Shown here: in pieces, positions 62,972 through 64,000 of the stretch | Layout of the letters: the number at the start of each line of letters is the position of its first letter | Numbering within the stretch: position 1 is the stretch's first letter | NCBI GenBank assembly: GCA_033782935.1 | Contig: JAWQEG010000412.1 | Coordinates: 671,501-735,500, forward strand | DNA length: 64,000 nt | Source: Petrolisthes cinctipes | Lineage: Eukaryota; Arthropoda; Malacostraca; Decapoda; Porcellanidae | Direction: 5' to 3' | The notes under the pieces: generated by a model | Seen by the model: the letters and a program-made list of their open reading frames with translations, nothing else | Told to the model about the DNA's origin: nothing | Database searches by the model: none | Position numbers and translations under genes: made by a program

Positions 62972-64000
62972 GGCATGTACAGATACCTTCTGGGACCTCT
63001 AAATATCGAATTTTCGGGTGTTTTCGGACTGAATTTGAGATATCGATTTTTTGGCACCTAAAATATCGATTTTCAGCATGTTTTTAGCCTATATTTTGAA
63101 AATATTCTAGCACTGTGTAGGCATGTACAGATTGCTTCTGGGACCCCAAAATATTGAATTTTCGGGTGTTTTGAGCCTGAATTTGAGATATAAACGGGTA
63201 CAGAAGATACATGCACATATTGACTTTGGGCATCTAAAATATCGATTTTCAGCATGTTTTGGGCCTGTATTTTGAAAATACTCTAACACTGAGTAGGCAT
63301 GTACAGATTGCTTCTGGGACCCAAAAATATTGAATTTTCGGGTGTTTTTAGCCTGAATTTGAGATATAAACGGGTACTGAAGATACATGCACATATGGAC
63401 TTTTGTGCACCTAAAAGATCGATTTTCAGTATGTTTTTGGCCTGTATTTTGAAAATACTCTAACACGGAGTAGGTATGTACAGATCGCTTCTGGGACCCC
63501 TAAATATCGAATTTTCGGGTGTTTTGGGACTGAATTTGAGATATCGACTTTTTGGCACCTAAAAGATCGATTTTTAGCATGTTTTTAGCCTATATTTTGA
63601 AAATATTATAGCACTGAGTAGGCATGTACAGATTGCTTCTGGGACCCCAAAATATTGAATTTTCGGGTGTTTTGAGCCTGAATTTGAGATATAAACGGAT
63701 ACAGAAGATACATGCACATATTGACTTTGGGCACCAAAAATATCGTTTTTCAGCATGTTTTGGGACTGAATTTTGAAAATACTCTCACACGGAGTAGGCA
63801 TGTACAGATCGCTTCTGGGACCCCAAAATATCGAATTTTCGGGTGTTTAGGGCCAGAATTTGAGATATAAACGGGTACTGAAGATGCATGCACATATCGA
63901 CTTTTGTGCACCTAAAAGATCGATTTTCAGTATGTTTTTGGCCTGTATTTTGAAAATACTCTAACACGGAGTAGGCATGTACAGATACCTTCTGGGACCT
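62972..64000 (+). repeat. 1,503-bp duplication, copy 2, cut by window edge
   Basis: Follows copy 1 with the same markers at a constant offset. The window ends after about two of the three trimers, within the opening of an S unit with GATACCTTCTGGGACC. Confidence 0.88.

Larger units (their letters stand above)
1..64000 (+). repeat. Satellite DNA array, ~177-bp family, head to tail
   Basis: The entire window is copies of one satellite unit. Landmarks seen in nearly every copy are GGCATGTACAGAT, TTCTGGGACC, AATTTTCGGGTGTTT, GAATTTGAGATAT, a TATCGATTTT block and TTTTGAAAATA. Successive GGCATG landmarks lie 176-177 or 147-148 bp apart, with rare 169 and 138 bp steps. All copies read in the same direction and I found no inverted block, transposon insertion, microsatellite tract or unique spacer. 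Unit size close to a nucleosome repeat and HOR structure are typical of eukaryotic centromeric or heterochromatic satellites. The family itself is not one I recognise, so both the organism and a centromere role remain inference. Confidence 0.98.
32883..64000 (+). repeat. Trimer HOR domain, S-L-L, 501 bp
   Basis: From 32,883 the dominant step order is 148-176-177, summing to 501. Each position in the trimer has its own markers. S: GATACCTTCTGGGACCTCT or GATCGCTTCTGGGACCCCT with TTTTGGGACTG. First L: GATTGCTTC, AATATTGAATTTT, GATACATGCACATATTGAC. Second L: either ACTGAAGATGCATGC with GTGCACC, or TTTAGGGCCAGAATTTG with GGGCACC. Gains and losses of single units give local 324, 649 and 677 bp phrases. 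The domain runs off the right edge. Confidence 0.93.

Noticed and set aside
1..64000. About 200 open frames of 60-160 codons, mostly minus strand, with recurring peptides such as HAYSVLEYFQN
   Set aside because: The same peptides recur with the period of the satellite and in different frames of the same units. Starts and stops follow single-base variants. This is repeat translation, not a protein family.
1..64000. CRISPR-like array of regular repeats
   Set aside because: Repeats are contiguous with no unique spacers, units are about 177 bp, and there are no cas genes.
1..64000. Tandem iterons of a replication origin or plasmid maintenance locus
   Set aside because: Size (64 kb), HOR organisation and absence of any replication gene are unlike iterons and typical of eukaryotic satellites.
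1..64000. LTR retrotransposon or other mobile element as source of the array
   Set aside because: No long terminal repeats, target-site duplications, primer-binding site or coding remnants anywhere in the window.

Overview
The whole 64 kb window is one tandem satellite-DNA array. I see no protein-coding gene, RNA gene, transposon, CRISPR array or unique sequence in it. Every stretch I read is a head-to-tail copy, in one orientation, of an AT-rich unit of about 177 bp (about 39% GC by hand count of one copy) or a shortened derivative. There are roughly 380 units. Unit length near nucleosome size, higher-order repeat (HOR) organisation and gene absence point to a eukaryotic chromosome, in a centromeric, pericentromeric or subtelomeric heterochromatin block. 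A plant is my best guess, but I do not recognise the satellite family and cannot name the organism.

Building blocks. The long unit (L, 177 or 176 bp) is itself an ancient dimer of two related halves of about 88 bp. The short unit (S, 148 or 147 bp) is L with 29 bp removed between two ATAT direct repeats. Rarer classes are 169 bp (L minus 8 bp) and 138 bp (S minus 10 bp). Unit positions below are counted from the GGCATG that opens each unit.

Left domain (1 to about 32.9 kb). Mixed L/S order. It has LLLS tetramers of 677-678 bp at 0.1-1.5 kb and 8.7-10.8 kb. Larger segmental duplications surround these: 3,474 bp in tandem (1,164-8,112), 1,964 bp in tandem (13,935-17,862), a 3.67 kb block at 9.26 kb copied at 18.87 kb, 2,171 bp in tandem (20,367-24,707) and 1,666 bp in tandem (29,551-32,882). 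A 1,002-bp six-unit module recurs five times. The stretch 26.6-29.55 kb is a more divergent mosaic.

Right domain (about 32.9 kb to the end). A more homogeneous S-L-L trimer of 501 bp. It is interrupted by added or lost units (324, 649 and 677 bp variants) and by secondary amplifications: 1,326 bp three times (33,561-37,538), 2,857 bp (38,040 onward), 2,642 bp twice (48,372-53,664), alternating trimers giving a 1,002-bp period (53,665-56,671) and 1,503 bp (61,469 onward). The open reading frames in the window are by-products of the repeat, because units of 177 and 147 bp are multiples of three; I annotate none as genes.
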